Positions 35,580 to 44,407 of a stretch of DNA of 64,000 bases are shown one piece after another. Numbering within the stretch: the stretch's first letter is position 1; each line of letters starts with the position of its first letter. This DNA comes from CBDCUW01 sp965222745 (lineage in GTDB: Bacteria; Planctomycetota; Planctomycetia; Pirellulales; Pirellulaceae): NCBI GenBank assembly GCA_965222745.1, contig CBDCUW010000003.1, positions 2,480,001-2,544,000 on the forward strand, written 5' to 3'. The notes under the pieces were generated by a model. That model did not search any database and was not told where the DNA came from. It was given only the letters and a program-made list of their open reading frames with translations. The position numbers and the translations under genes are program-made.

Positions 35580-36648
35580 CGATCAAGTCCCCGCCGCCGT
35601 GGTCGACACCTTGTTGCGCCCGCTTGGCATCAAGACGGCTCGGCTGGTCAGCGGCGGATTCAGCGGCGCAAAAGTGTTTTGCTGCCAGGACGCCACCGGC
35701 AGGCAGTTCGCGCTGCGAGGATGGCCTCGGAAAGTCAAGCGGAAACGCGTCGAGGAAGTTCACCGAGTGATGTCGGCCGCGCACGCATCCGGTTGTGAAA
35801 TCGTTCCGCCTCTTGTAGCAAACGAAGGCGACAGTCGCGCGACCTACCTGCAGCAGCGATACTGGGACGTGACGCATTGGATGCCCGGTGCTCCTTTACC
35901 CGCAGACGCAGGTCCCGACGAAATCAAACGGGGCGCGGCGGCGATCGCCAGGTTTCATCAAGCCGTTCGTCCTCTCGGCTGCAAAGTTCAACCTCCACCG
36001 GCAGCCGCCTCGCGGTTGCAACGAATCCGAGAACTGGATCGTGATTTACCGGCGGTAAAAACAAACAATCCTTCCTTCGTCTCGAAGGATCCTCGACTCA
36101 CCGATGCCGTGAGCAGTGCCTGCCGACTGCTTTGGGAAAATTGGACGGAAGTCGCCGACCAGATCGTCCGATCTTTAACTCGTCACCAACAGGCGGAGGT
36201 GGAAACGCAATATGTGTTGCGCGACGTTCATCGGGAGCACATCTTGTTTGATCGCAGCCGGCCCAGCGGATTGATCGACTTTGACGCAGTCCGCATCGAT
36301 ACACCGATGACCGATTTGGCTCGATGGGTCGGCAGCTTTTCCGCCTCGGACGACGAACAGACCTGGCAGCAGGCGTTGGCGGGTTACCTGGAACATTCCC
36401 CATCTTCAGATCAGCGAGGGTTTTCCCACCTTTCAGCCGCCGAAACCCTGAATGCCCCAGCCGACCGGCTCCGTCTTGCCCGCGACCTCGGTTTTGCCAC
36501 GAATTGGATCAGTTTGGCGAATTGGGTGATCTGGATCATCGTCGAGAAACGAGCGTTTCCGGGAGGCCCCGGCGCCGTTGCGACGCGAATCGCCGAACTG
36601 CTACGATCCTGCAATTCAGGCAACTTGGGAAGATTGCGGAAACATTGA
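35572..36648 (+). CDS. Aminoglycoside phosphotransferase-like kinase
   Basis: About 358 residues from the GTG at 35572 (GTG at 35560 is equally possible); both lie inside the end of tsaE. The fold is that of APH/choline kinases: VSGGFSGAKVFCCQD is the nucleotide-binding loop and FALRGWP the strand with the ATP-anchoring residue position, where a Lys would be usual and an Arg is found. The catalytic loop is VLRDVHREHILFD, in place of the common HGDLHPGN, followed by GLIDFDAVRIDTPMTDLARW with the metal-binding Asp. The substrate is unknown. The non-standard catalytic loop suggests a specialised or sugar-directed kinase. Confidence 0.7.
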   Translation: MIDDQVPAAVVDTLLRPLGIKTARLVSGGFSGAKVFCCQDATGRQFALRGWPRKVKRKRVEEVHRVMSAAHASGCEIVPPLVANEGDSRATYLQQRYWDVTHWMPGAPLPADAGPDEIKRGAAAIARFHQAVRPLGCKVQPPPAAASRLQRIRELDRDLPAVKTNNPSFVSKDPRLTDAVSSACRLLWENWTEVADQIVRSLTRHQQAEVETQYVLRDVHREHILFDRSRPSGLIDFDAVRIDTPMTDLARWVGSFSASDDEQTWQQALAGYLEHSPSSDQRGFSHLSAAETLNAPADRLRLARDLGFATNWISLANWVIWIIVEKRAFPGGPGAVATRIAELLRSCNSGNLGRLRKH

Positions 36649-36762
36649 CCAGAAAAACCTGAGACAACTAAAATTTGCGTGTGCACGCCACACGACGAAA
36701 TCGTGATGTTGAATTCCAGCCAATCAGCTCCCCCGCGGGGCCTTTTCCAAAGTCGACCACCG

Positions 36763-39399
36763 ATGAGAGCTCCTGTTGACCAGCGGCGGCTACTGCCCCT
36801 GATTGCGATCTTGATGGCACTGGTCTGCCTGTCTCCAGTGGCTGCCCAGGAGAGTTTTGGGAATTCAGACTTGTTTCCCGATTTTTCGTTGGGGGATTTT
36901 GGGGGCGAAAGTCAGCCAGCGGATTGGACCGCCATCTACTCGGTGACCGAACCGGGCGTTGGACTGTTGACGGTCGAAGTGGCCCTCGGTCGCAGCTGGC
37001 ACATCTATTCAGTGACTCAAAAACCGGGCGGGCCGCTGAAGACGAAATTGTCGATTGCCGCTCCAGCAGACGTGAAAGTGACGGCGGCGTTTCAACCGAA
37101 TTCGCCGCCCAAGAAGAGTGTCTCGTCCGTTTACGACGGATTGACGGTGGAGGAACATGACGGCGTGGTCAATTGGTCGGCGCCGATTTCGTTTCCGGTC
37201 GGATTCCAAGGACCGATCACCGTCGCGGTCGAAGGACTGATTTGCAAAACGGATGGACATTGCGTCCCGGTTCAAGAGCAGTTGATTGCCAAGAGTTCTG
37301 GCGGCGCAAGTGCGGCCCAAAAACAGACGGGCCAAAACAAAACGGATGCCCACGCGGCCGCCAAGATCAAACCGTTTCGCGACGGGAAGTATGTTGTCGA
37401 GTGGATCGGCACCGTCACACCCGGTCATGTGAAACCGGGTAGCCGCGCGGTTTTGAAATTCACGGCCAAACCAGATCCGACCTACCACGTCTATCGCGCG
37501 GCAACCAATGACGCCGAATCGTCAACCAATTTCGTCGTCACCCAAAAAAGTGATCTGAAAATAGGGGCTCCCACGACAAAGAATCCGGTCATCAGCAAAG
37601 CTTTGGCGCCGGGCCTGGACCCGATTCACTATCACAAGGGCGAAGTCACGTGGTTGTTGCCGGTTGAAGTTCCCGCCGGCACAGCAGCAGGCGAACAAAA
37701 GATCGAGGGGATGATTGCCTACCAGGCTTGCACCGACAATAGCTGTCATCGCCCCACGGCGTTGAAGTTCACCGCGGTGTTGAACGTCGGAGATGCAAGC
37801 GCTGCCGAAGTCGTTACGGTCAAGATGGAATCGGCCAAGTACGCGCAGGCTTTGGATGCCGCCGCCGAGACGAAATGGATCGACAAGATCGATTCGGCCG
37901 AGCAAGAGGAACCGGTCGAGCCGGCTGGTGGCGACGCCGCTTCCGCCGCACCCAGCAGTCCGCCGACGCTTCAGCGAGTCGCCGCCGATTCGCCCGAAGA
38001 GATCGCGGAAATGGCCAAGCTGTACAACGCCGATGAAAAGGTCAAGTATTTGACACTCGACGACATGGCGGCCAATCCTGTCGGATCGGGAGGCGTCAGT
38101 TCAGCCAGTCAAACCACGTTTTGGACGGCGATGTTCGGAGCATTCGTTGGCGGGATGTTGTTGAACCTGATGCCCTGCGTCTTTCCGGTGCTCGGTTTGA
38201 AAGTGATGGGTTTCGTCAAGCAGGCGGGCAGCGACCCGGCAAAGATCCGTCTTCACGGCCTCGTCTTCGCCGCGGGCCTGATCGTGTCGATGTGGATTCT
38301 TGCTGGCGTGATCTTGCTGCTGAAATTGTCGTTTGGACAAGACATCAATTGGGGAGCCCAGATGGGCAATCCCTATTTTGTCTGCGCGATGATCGTGCTG
38401 CTGTTCGTGTTGGGATTGAACATGGCGGGAGTCTTCGAATTTGGCTCTTCGATGACGCGAATGGGCGACAACCTGCAGGGCAAAAAAGGTTATTCGTCGT
38501 CCTTTCTTTCCGGCGTGCTGACGACATTGATCGCCACGCCTTGTTCGGGACCGTTTTTGGGCGCGGCGATGAGTTACACGTTGGCTCAAACCGCGACGAC
38601 GGCGATGTTTCTGTTCACCATCTTCGCACTCGGCATTGCGTCGCCTTACGTGATGCTCTGTTTTTTTCCCGCCTTGATCAACCGGCTTCCGCGGCCCGGT
38701 GTGTGGATGGAAACGTTCAAGGTCAGCATGGCATTCGCCCTGTTTGCGACGGTTGCCTTTTTCATGCAGGCGTTCGGTAATCAAACGGGGGCATCGGGAC
38801 TTTCCTGGTTGGCGATGGCGCTGGTGGTGATCGGCTTGGCGGCGTACTACTACGGCACCTGGACCATGCCACACATCCGCAGACCCAAGCGACTGTTGTG
38901 CGGTTACGCGCTGCCGGCGGCCATCGCGGCGATCGGACTCTGGATGTGTTACGGAGCGGCCAGCCAAAGAGCCGAAACGTCGTCTTATCACGCTGGCGGG
39001 TTGGCTTGGCAAAACTGGAACCCCGGCAAAGTCGAATATGTGTTGGCCAAGCAGCGGCGGCCCGTATGGGTCGATTACACCGCTCACTGGTGACCGACCT
39101 GCAAGATCAACGAGAAGCGTGTCTTCTCGAACGCCCAAGTGCTTGAAAAGCTCAAGGAACTCAACGTCGAATTGGTGGTGGTCGACGATACGTTGCGCGA
39201 AGAGCGAATCGCTCGCGACCTGAAACGGGTCGACCGATCGATCATTCCTGTGAACTTGGTCTATCCAGCCAACTATCCCGAGGAACCGGCGATCCTTCTG
39301 GAAGCTCTCATTTCGCCATCGGACGCTTTGGACGTGTTGGCGCGGATGGAAGAAATCCAAAAAGGAATGCAGATGGATCGCATTTCGTTGGCCCAATAG
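36763..39399 (+). CDS. dsbD: Thiol:disulfide interchange protein DsbD, probable selenoprotein (in-frame TGA read as Sec)
   Basis: The frame runs to a TGA at 39091-39093 and then continues in the same frame for 102 codons to a TAG at 39397. From the ATG at 36763 (signal peptide LLPLIAILMALVCLSPVAA) the read-through product has 878 residues, with the TGA at codon 777; ATG 36706 is an alternative start. Two DsbD-alpha-like domains each have a Cys pair (CKTDGHC; CTDNSC). The membrane domain has the paired cysteines of NLMPCVFPVLG and IATPCSGPFLG. The C-terminal thioredoxin domain should read W-C-x-x-C; it reads VDYTAHW-TGA-PTCKINEKR, and continues with DRSIIPVNLVYP, the cis-proline loop. DsbD carries electrons from cytoplasmic thioredoxin to periplasmic proteins. 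Reading TGA as selenocysteine gives a U-P-T-C centre. A nonsense mutation is the alternative. Confidence 0.8.
39094..39129 (+). promoter_or_regulatory. Candidate bacterial SECIS element
   Basis: Directly after the in-frame TGA comes a 17-nt spacer and then a perfect hairpin: stem CGAGAAG (39111-39117) with CTTCTCG (39123-39129) and loop CGTGT. The loop starts 24 nt after the TGA, and G is its second base followed by U. From memory, bacterial SECIS models ask for a 4-16 bp upper stem, a 3-14 nt loop with G in the first two positions, and 16-37 nt between TGA and loop; all are met. SelB would bind here to deliver Sec-tRNA. Confidence 0.65.
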
Positions 39400-39419
39400 G
39401 CGTCGCAGCGTGCCGTCGA

Positions 39420-40778
39420 ATGCTTGACATCGAAGATTCCATCGTGGCGATCGCGTCGCCGACCTCTCCGGCGGCGCGGGGGATTGTTCGCCTCTGCGGG
39501 CCCGACACGATCGCGATCTTGCAGCGTCTGGGCGTTGCGTCTGACGAAATAAAACCCCGTCGCTTTGATACCCCCATCGATCTGGGCGATCCGCTTGGCG
39601 TCGTTCCGGTCAACGTGATGGTCTGGCCAACCTCGCGCAGCTACACCGGCCAGCCGTCGGCCGAACTGCACACCTACGGTTGTCTGCCGATCCTGCAATC
39701 GTTGGTGATGGCGGTCACCGCCGCGGGTGCCCGAGCGGCACGGCCGGGCGAGTTCACGATGCGCGCGTTTCTTGCCGGACGGCTCGACTTGACGCAGGCC
39801 GAAGCGGTCCTTGGTGTGATCGAAGCAGAAAACCGTGGTTCGCTGGACCAGGCGCTTCGGCAGCTGGCCGGAAATCTTTCCCGACCGCTGGAACAAATGC
39901 GCGGCGAGCTACTCGATCTGTTGGCCGATGTCGAAGCGGGTTTGGATTTTGTCGATGAAGACATCGAGTTCATCACTGATGGTGTGCTGGCGGGCCGACT
40001 CGGTGGGATAGAGCGCCAACTGCAAGAGACTCGTCGCCAAATGAAGGCCCGAAGTGGCGGCGGTGATCGCACCCGGATCACGCTGCGAGGTGAACCGAAC
40101 GCCGGAAAAAGCCGACTGCTCAATACACTTGCCGGCCAAGATACTGCCATTGTTGCCGATGTTGCGGGAACGACTCGCGACGCCGTCACGATCGATGTGG
40201 AACTGGATGGGCATCGAGTCACCCTGATCGACACGGCGGGAATCGAAGAGTCAACTTCGCAAGTTTCGCGTCTCTCGCAGCAACAGGGGAAACAAGCCAG
40301 CGCCCAGGCGGATCTTCTCCTTTGGTGTGTCGACAGCAGCCGCGATGATTTCGAGGCAGCCTGCCAAACCATTGCCAGTCAGCAGAGCGATGACGGTCGA
40401 TTGCGGCGATCGATCGACATCCATGTCGCAACCAAGTCGGACTTGAACTTGATTCAGCGGGACGGCTGGATCGCGACCAGCGCCCAGTCAGGCTTGGGGA
40501 TCGACGAACTGAAACGCACGATCGTCGCGGCAATCGACACAAGGATCTGCGAAGAAGTAGGAAGTGTTGTGGGCACGGCAGCTCGATGCGGCGACGCGTT
40601 GCAGCGAGCCGAAACGGCGATCGGGCAGGCCATCGAATTGACAAAAAACGGTGAAGGGCACGAGCTTGTCGCCGCGGAACTTCGCACGGCCGTGAACTGT
40701 CTTGGCGAAGTCACCGGCGCGGTCTACACCGATGATCTACTCGATCGCGTCTTCGGCAGATTCTGTATCGGAAAGTAA
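39420..40778 (+). CDS. mnmE: tRNA uridine-5-carboxymethylaminomethyl modification GTPase MnmE
   Basis: A 452-residue protein. The N-terminal tetrahydrofolate-binding domain begins SIVAIASPTSPAARGIVR and includes GEFTMRAFLAGRLDLTQAEA. The inserted G domain has GEPNAGKSRLLNTLAGQD (G1), the G2 TTRD segment in AGTTRDAVT and DTAGIEE (G3). The protein ends in FCIGK, with the invariant cysteine of MnmE. With MnmG it makes the 5-carboxymethylaminomethyl group on wobble uridine 34 of certain tRNAs. The G4 motif is partly degenerate (VATKSDLN for NKxD). It follows dsbD by 20 bp on the same strand, so the two are probably cotranscribed. The 74-bp palindrome array starts just after its stop. Confidence 0.95.
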   Translation: MLDIEDSIVAIASPTSPAARGIVRLCGPDTIAILQRLGVASDEIKPRRFDTPIDLGDPLGVVPVNVMVWPTSRSYTGQPSAELHTYGCLPILQSLVMAVTAAGARAARPGEFTMRAFLAGRLDLTQAEAVLGVIEAENRGSLDQALRQLAGNLSRPLEQMRGELLDLLADVEAGLDFVDEDIEFITDGVLAGRLGGIERQLQETRRQMKARSGGGDRTRITLRGEPNAGKSRLLNTLAGQDTAIVADVAGTTRDAVTIDVELDGHRVTLIDTAGIEESTSQVSRLSQQQGKQASAQADLLLWCVDSSRDDFEAACQTIASQQSDDGRLRRSIDIHVATKSDLNLIQRDGWIATSAQSGLGIDELKRTIVAAIDTRICEEVGSVVGTAARCGDALQRAETAIGQAIELTKNGEGHELVAAELRTAVNCLGEVTGAVYTDDLLDRVFGRFCIGK

Positions 40779-40789
40779 TGGAGAAACCA

Positions 40790-41290
40790 GTCGGCGATTT
40801 TTCCGAAGTCGCTAAGGCGTTGCTAGTTCGGAGAACTGGCCGACTATCGGCGCGTTGCCGGTTTGTCGGCGACTTCTCCGAAGTCGCTACGCGTTGCCAG
40901 TTCGGAGAACTGGCCGACTATCGGCGTGTTGCCGGTTTGTCGGCGACTTCTCCGAAGTCGCTACGCGTTGCCAGTTCGGAGAACTGGCCGACTATCGGCG
41001 CGTTGCCGGTTTGTCGGCGACTTCTCCGAAGTCGCTACGCGTTGCCAGTTCGGAGAACTGGCCGACTATCGGCGTGTTGCCGGTTTGTCGGCGACTTCTC
41101 CGAAGTCGCTACGCGTTGCCAGTTCGGAGAACTGGCCGACTATCGGCGCGTTGCCGGTTTGTCGGCGACTTCTCCGAAGTCGCTACGCGTTGCCAGTTCG
41201 GAGAACTGGCCGACTATCGGCGCGTTGCCGGTTTGTCGGCGACTTCTCCGAAGTCGCTACGCGTTGCCGGGAGCGGAGAACCGGCCGACG
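40790..41290. repeat. Tandem array of B-C palindrome pairs, 74-bp period
   Basis: Units start at 40859, 40933, 41007, 41081 and 41155 with exact 74-bp spacing, preceded by a diverged copy (40790-40858) and followed by a partial one from 41229. Each unit carries a B hairpin (stem GCGACTTC, loop TCC) and a C hairpin (stem GCCAGTTC, loop GGA) joined by CTACGCGTT and CGACTATCGGCG[CT]GTTGCCGGTTTGTCG. The variable base alternates C,T,C,T,C,C along the array, pointing to duplication of 148-bp dimers. It lies between the convergent mnmE and YfhO-like genes. Confidence 0.95.
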
Positions 41291-43761
41291 ATTAAGAACA
41301 ACACCATGCACCAGGCCATCGCGGCGATCGGCAGTGACCAGAGGGGCCAGAACGGTGCATACCGAAATCGGACTCGCCAGTGACCGGCCGGAAGCCGCAC
41401 TCCTTGTTTCAAGTAGTCGACGCGGCGAACTGTCGCTTGCCGCCAATTCGATTCTCCCTCCGCTTCGGTGTACTCCACGATCCAGTTGCCGTCCTGCAGC
41501 GTAGGTCGAACGATCAGACCGGTTGAGTTCATGTTCACTTCAAGATCCAACTGTTCGGGTTCATCGCAGACCAACCGAACCTCGAGCTCCGGTGTTTCCG
41601 AACCTCTCTCAACCGAGAGACTTCTCAGCAACTCACAGAACGCGTCGATCGACAAAACATCGTCGCCTTCCCCCAGTTCAGCGGCCCGTCGCTCAATGAC
41701 ACCTCCATGAGGCGCGTGAATCAACATCACATCAACAACCGTTGCCACGCTGCCCGAAGAAAGAGGCAGTTCTTTTGATTCACCGGTCAGATGAATCACC
41801 TGGTCGACGCCGAGCCACTTCCTGACGGAGCCCCAAAACTGCTCTCTCTCCTGCGAATCCATCTCGGCAGTGACACGGCGCGACGCCTTCCAAAAAAGGG
41901 CCATTGGGCGGCTTTGAATCGACGTCATGCTGTTCAACACCGGCTGCTGCTTCTGCAGATGCCAGCGACCGAACCAGCAATGTCTCGCGCTCGCTTCCAC
42001 CTCCAACAAACGATCGACGTCGTTGGTTCTGATCCATCGACCGGGCCAACCGTCGCCTGCTCGCGTTCGCATCGAGCGCCCACCGGACACCGTCTCCAGG
42101 TTGGCATCCGCGGACAGTCTGGCCAGTAACTCAGCCTCTGCGCGGGCGGGAATCTGATGAATCGACCCGCGGCTGGCGATCGTTAAGTCAAGCAAAACGA
42201 TTGCCAACAGACAAAGTCGAACGTGGCGGCGGTTGCGACGTCGGCAATGATGCAACACCAACAAGATCGCGATAAGGAAAAACAACGAATGAAGCAGCGA
42301 CCACTGCACCTCGGCCAATCCGCCTCCAAAATCGAGCGGTCCCCAGAAGGGGTCGACGGGCAGATTCTGTGGCTCAAATAAAAAGCCGGGACGAATTCTC
42401 ATGCAATACACCAACGCACTTGCAACAAGCAGCGCCGCGAGCAATCCGATGCCGATTCGCTTTGTCGCGATCGCATCGCGCCAGCCTCGGTGATCCATCC
42501 ACTGCGCGGTCAAAATGGCCGATGAGAGCGAGAAAAAGGGCAACCACTTGGTGGGATATCGAAACGCGTCATAGCCGGGAAAAAAGTGGTACAAAAACCA
42601 GTAAGGACCGCCGATCGCGCTGTCGGCATCCGCGAAACTTCCAGTCGTGTTTTGCAACAGCCACACCAGACCGAAGTGGCCAGACGACAGAAACAAGCTT
42701 GTGATCGCCAGGGTCAACCACGCGTCGACCGGCTTGCTTCGAATTCTCACGATGCGCGATAACAGTGCGACCACGACCAACATTCCCATGTAGATCGTGG
42801 GCGTCCACATTCGGCCGTCTCCAGCGACGACGCTGGCGATTCGCTTGCTGACCGGCAGGAGCGACCCGGACGCATTGGGGGTCAAAATTTCCGCGCTGTG
42901 CCACGGCGGCAACGAAAACTGAAACGCTTCGTAGCGGCGGCTGTCGGTTCCCGGCGGGTCAAGCCAATGCCCAACATCTTCGCCCACTCGATCGCTCTGC
43001 CGACTCCAATCGAACGAAGCGGCGATTTGCGGCGCCGATAGCGCAGCGGCGACGATCGGCATCGCGAGCAGCGTGATGGCCTGCCGGTGACGATCGGCAG
43101 AGCCACGTTTGGCCATCCGAAAAACAGCCACGATTGCCACCACGATCGTCGCATGCAGGGCAATCTGTGGATCCCCACCAAGCACCATCATCGCCATGGC
43201 GACGGCGGCAATCAGAATTCGTTTTCTGCGCTGGACAGATCGCCGGTCGAACGAACCTGCAAAAGATCGAGAGGACTGGCCGATGGCCGCTCCCAACACC
43301 AGCGGAAGCCAGGCCGCTCCAACCAAAAACGGCGGGTTGGTGTACAGGAACAAGACGGTTCCCGACAGCGGATAAATGATTCCCGCCGTCGTCGCCGAAA
43401 CTCGCGAGGCGCCCACCCAAAGCCCACACAGACGAGCCGCCAGCGACGCCAGAACCAGGTGCAATACAACGTACCACGCCAAGGCTGATTCCGACGGTAT
43501 CGGCAGCGAGAATAACAGATACCGAACCGGATAAAAGAATGCCGTGGTCGATTCGCCAACCAGCGGAATTCCCGTTTGATCCAGAGGATTCCAAAGCGGT
43601 AGCCACTGCGACTGACCGCGCCGAGCGACGTAGTCGTAAAGCGGCGTGTAGAAGTGAGACACGTCGCGAAACGCCAGGCGTTCCACACCGATCAAAGTAG
43701 AAGAAAACAACAACCCGATCACGACGGGCGCAGCAAGAACGCTCGTCCGGGTCAAATGCAT
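41257..43761 (-). CDS. YfhO-like polytopic membrane protein
   Basis: An 834-residue protein when started at the ATG at 43761, which begins the first membrane helix (VLAAPVVIGLLFSSTLIG). It has about a dozen hydrophobic segments in the first 550 residues, with the YfhO-type opening RDVSHFYTPLYDYVARR and WNPLDQTGIPLVGEST, and a large periplasmic region before a last C-terminal membrane helix pair. Such GT-C-like proteins are thought to transfer sugars from lipid carriers to surface polymers. The last eleven codons, encoding IVGRFSAPGNA, and the stop lie inside the palindrome array: the TAG is part of the repeat's CTACGCG. Confidence 0.75.
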   Translation of the reverse strand: MHLTRTSVLAAPVVIGLLFSSTLIGVERLAFRDVSHFYTPLYDYVARRGQSQWLPLWNPLDQTGIPLVGESTTAFFYPVRYLLFSLPIPSESALAWYVVLHLVLASLAARLCGLWVGASRVSATTAGIIYPLSGTVLFLYTNPPFLVGAAWLPLVLGAAIGQSSRSFAGSFDRRSVQRRKRILIAAVAMAMMVLGGDPQIALHATIVVAIVAVFRMAKRGSADRHRQAITLLAMPIVAAALSAPQIAASFDWSRQSDRVGEDVGHWLDPPGTDSRRYEAFQFSLPPWHSAEILTPNASGSLLPVSKRIASVVAGDGRMWTPTIYMGMLVVVALLSRIVRIRSKPVDAWLTLAITSLFLSSGHFGLVWLLQNTTGSFADADSAIGGPYWFLYHFFPGYDAFRYPTKWLPFFSLSSAILTAQWMDHRGWRDAIATKRIGIGLLAALLVASALVYCMRIRPGFLFEPQNLPVDPFWGPLDFGGGLAEVQWSLLHSLFFLIAILLVLHHCRRRNRRHVRLCLLAIVLLDLTIASRGSIHQIPARAEAELLARLSADANLETVSGGRSMRTRAGDGWPGRWIRTNDVDRLLEVEASARHCWFGRWHLQKQQPVLNSMTSIQSRPMALFWKASRRVTAEMDSQEREQFWGSVRKWLGVDQVIHLTGESKELPLSSGSVATVVDVMLIHAPHGGVIERRAAELGEGDDVLSIDAFCELLRSLSVERGSETPELEVRLVCDEPEQLDLEVNMNSTGLIVRPTLQDGNWIVEYTEAEGESNWRQATVRRVDYLKQGVRLPAGHWRVRFRYAPFWPLWSLPIAAMAWCMVLFLIVGRFSAPGNA

Positions 43762-43771
43762 GGCAGTTTCG

Positions 43772-44194
43772 TCAGCGTGGAGCAGTGACGACACCGGTTT
43801 GGGATTGCAGACGCAGCGCGTCGGCGCGCTGCACCACGGTGTCGCTTGGTTCAAGCGTTTTCGGAACGAGTTCGACGTCCAGGATCCGTTCGTCTCGAAT
43901 TTCGCCGGGCCAAAGCGTTTCGGCAACGAAGTCTAGCCCAGGGAATTCGTACCACGGCGGATTGAATCGCCGCTTGATCGTCTCCGTCCGATAACCATCT
44001 TTTTCGATACGAATTTCGCGAGTTCCATAGTAAACGAAACTGCTGGCCGCCGGCGTCGTTCCAATCACTTGATTGTCGATCGAGACGGTCGCACCTGGCG
44101 GATTGGTACGGACAGTCATCCGCCGCCGCACGCAACCGACGCTGGCAAACGCCAAAATGGCCAACAGGGCGATCGCTGATCGACAAACCGACAT
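43772..44194 (-). CDS. PEGA-domain lipoprotein (probable)
   Basis: A 140-residue protein. The ATG at 44194 begins a lipoprotein-type signal (CRSAIALLAILAFASVGC), with cysteine 25 as the likely lipid-attachment site; another start at 44257 would add 21 residues. The PEGA domain follows, with MTVRTNPPGATVSIDNQVIG and the GTREIRIEKDGYRTETI close. PEGA domains are small beta-rich modules in surface proteins. The gene precedes the YfhO-like membrane protein by 10 bp on the same strand, so the two are probably cotranscribed. Confidence 0.75.
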   Translation of the reverse strand: MSVCRSAIALLAILAFASVGCVRRRMTVRTNPPGATVSIDNQVIGTTPAASSFVYYGTREIRIEKDGYRTETIKRRFNPPWYEFPGLDFVAETLWPGEIRDERILDVELVPKTLEPSDTVVQRADALRLQSQTGVVTAPR

Positions 44195-44407
44195 ACGTGA
44201 ATTCACGCGGTGGGGGACCCATTCGCAGAGGATGACTTCAAGACTGTAGGATTCCATAGCAACCGGCCGCGACTCGAATCCAGAGCGGTTTGCAACCAGC
44301 GGGCGGGTGGATGAACCGTCCGAGCACGGAAATCGCTTAACGACGCACAAACAAACCGATTCGCGTGCCTGCAACCGGCAGTTTCACGGCAGTTTTCCCC
44401 TGGCCGG

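Noticed and set aside
39091..39093. dsbD TGA as an ordinary nonsense mutation or sequencing error
   Set aside because: Not excluded, but less likely: the codon falls precisely on the redox cysteine, the downstream frame is intact to a normal stop, and a SECIS-like hairpin follows at the correct distance.
40790..41290. CRISPR array
   Set aside because: Units are whole-unit tandem copies with exact spacing and no unique spacers, and no cas genes are near.
40778..41504. Repetitive protein-coding frames of about 150-210 codons through the 74-bp array
   Set aside because: The 74-bp period is not a multiple of three, so the frames cycle through three readings of the same repeat. They are by-products of the palindrome array.
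44260..44300. A GTTCGAATCC-like tRNA T-arm (CTCGAATCC)
   Set aside because: No acceptor stem, anticodon arm or CCA end can be built around it. No tRNA was found in the window.
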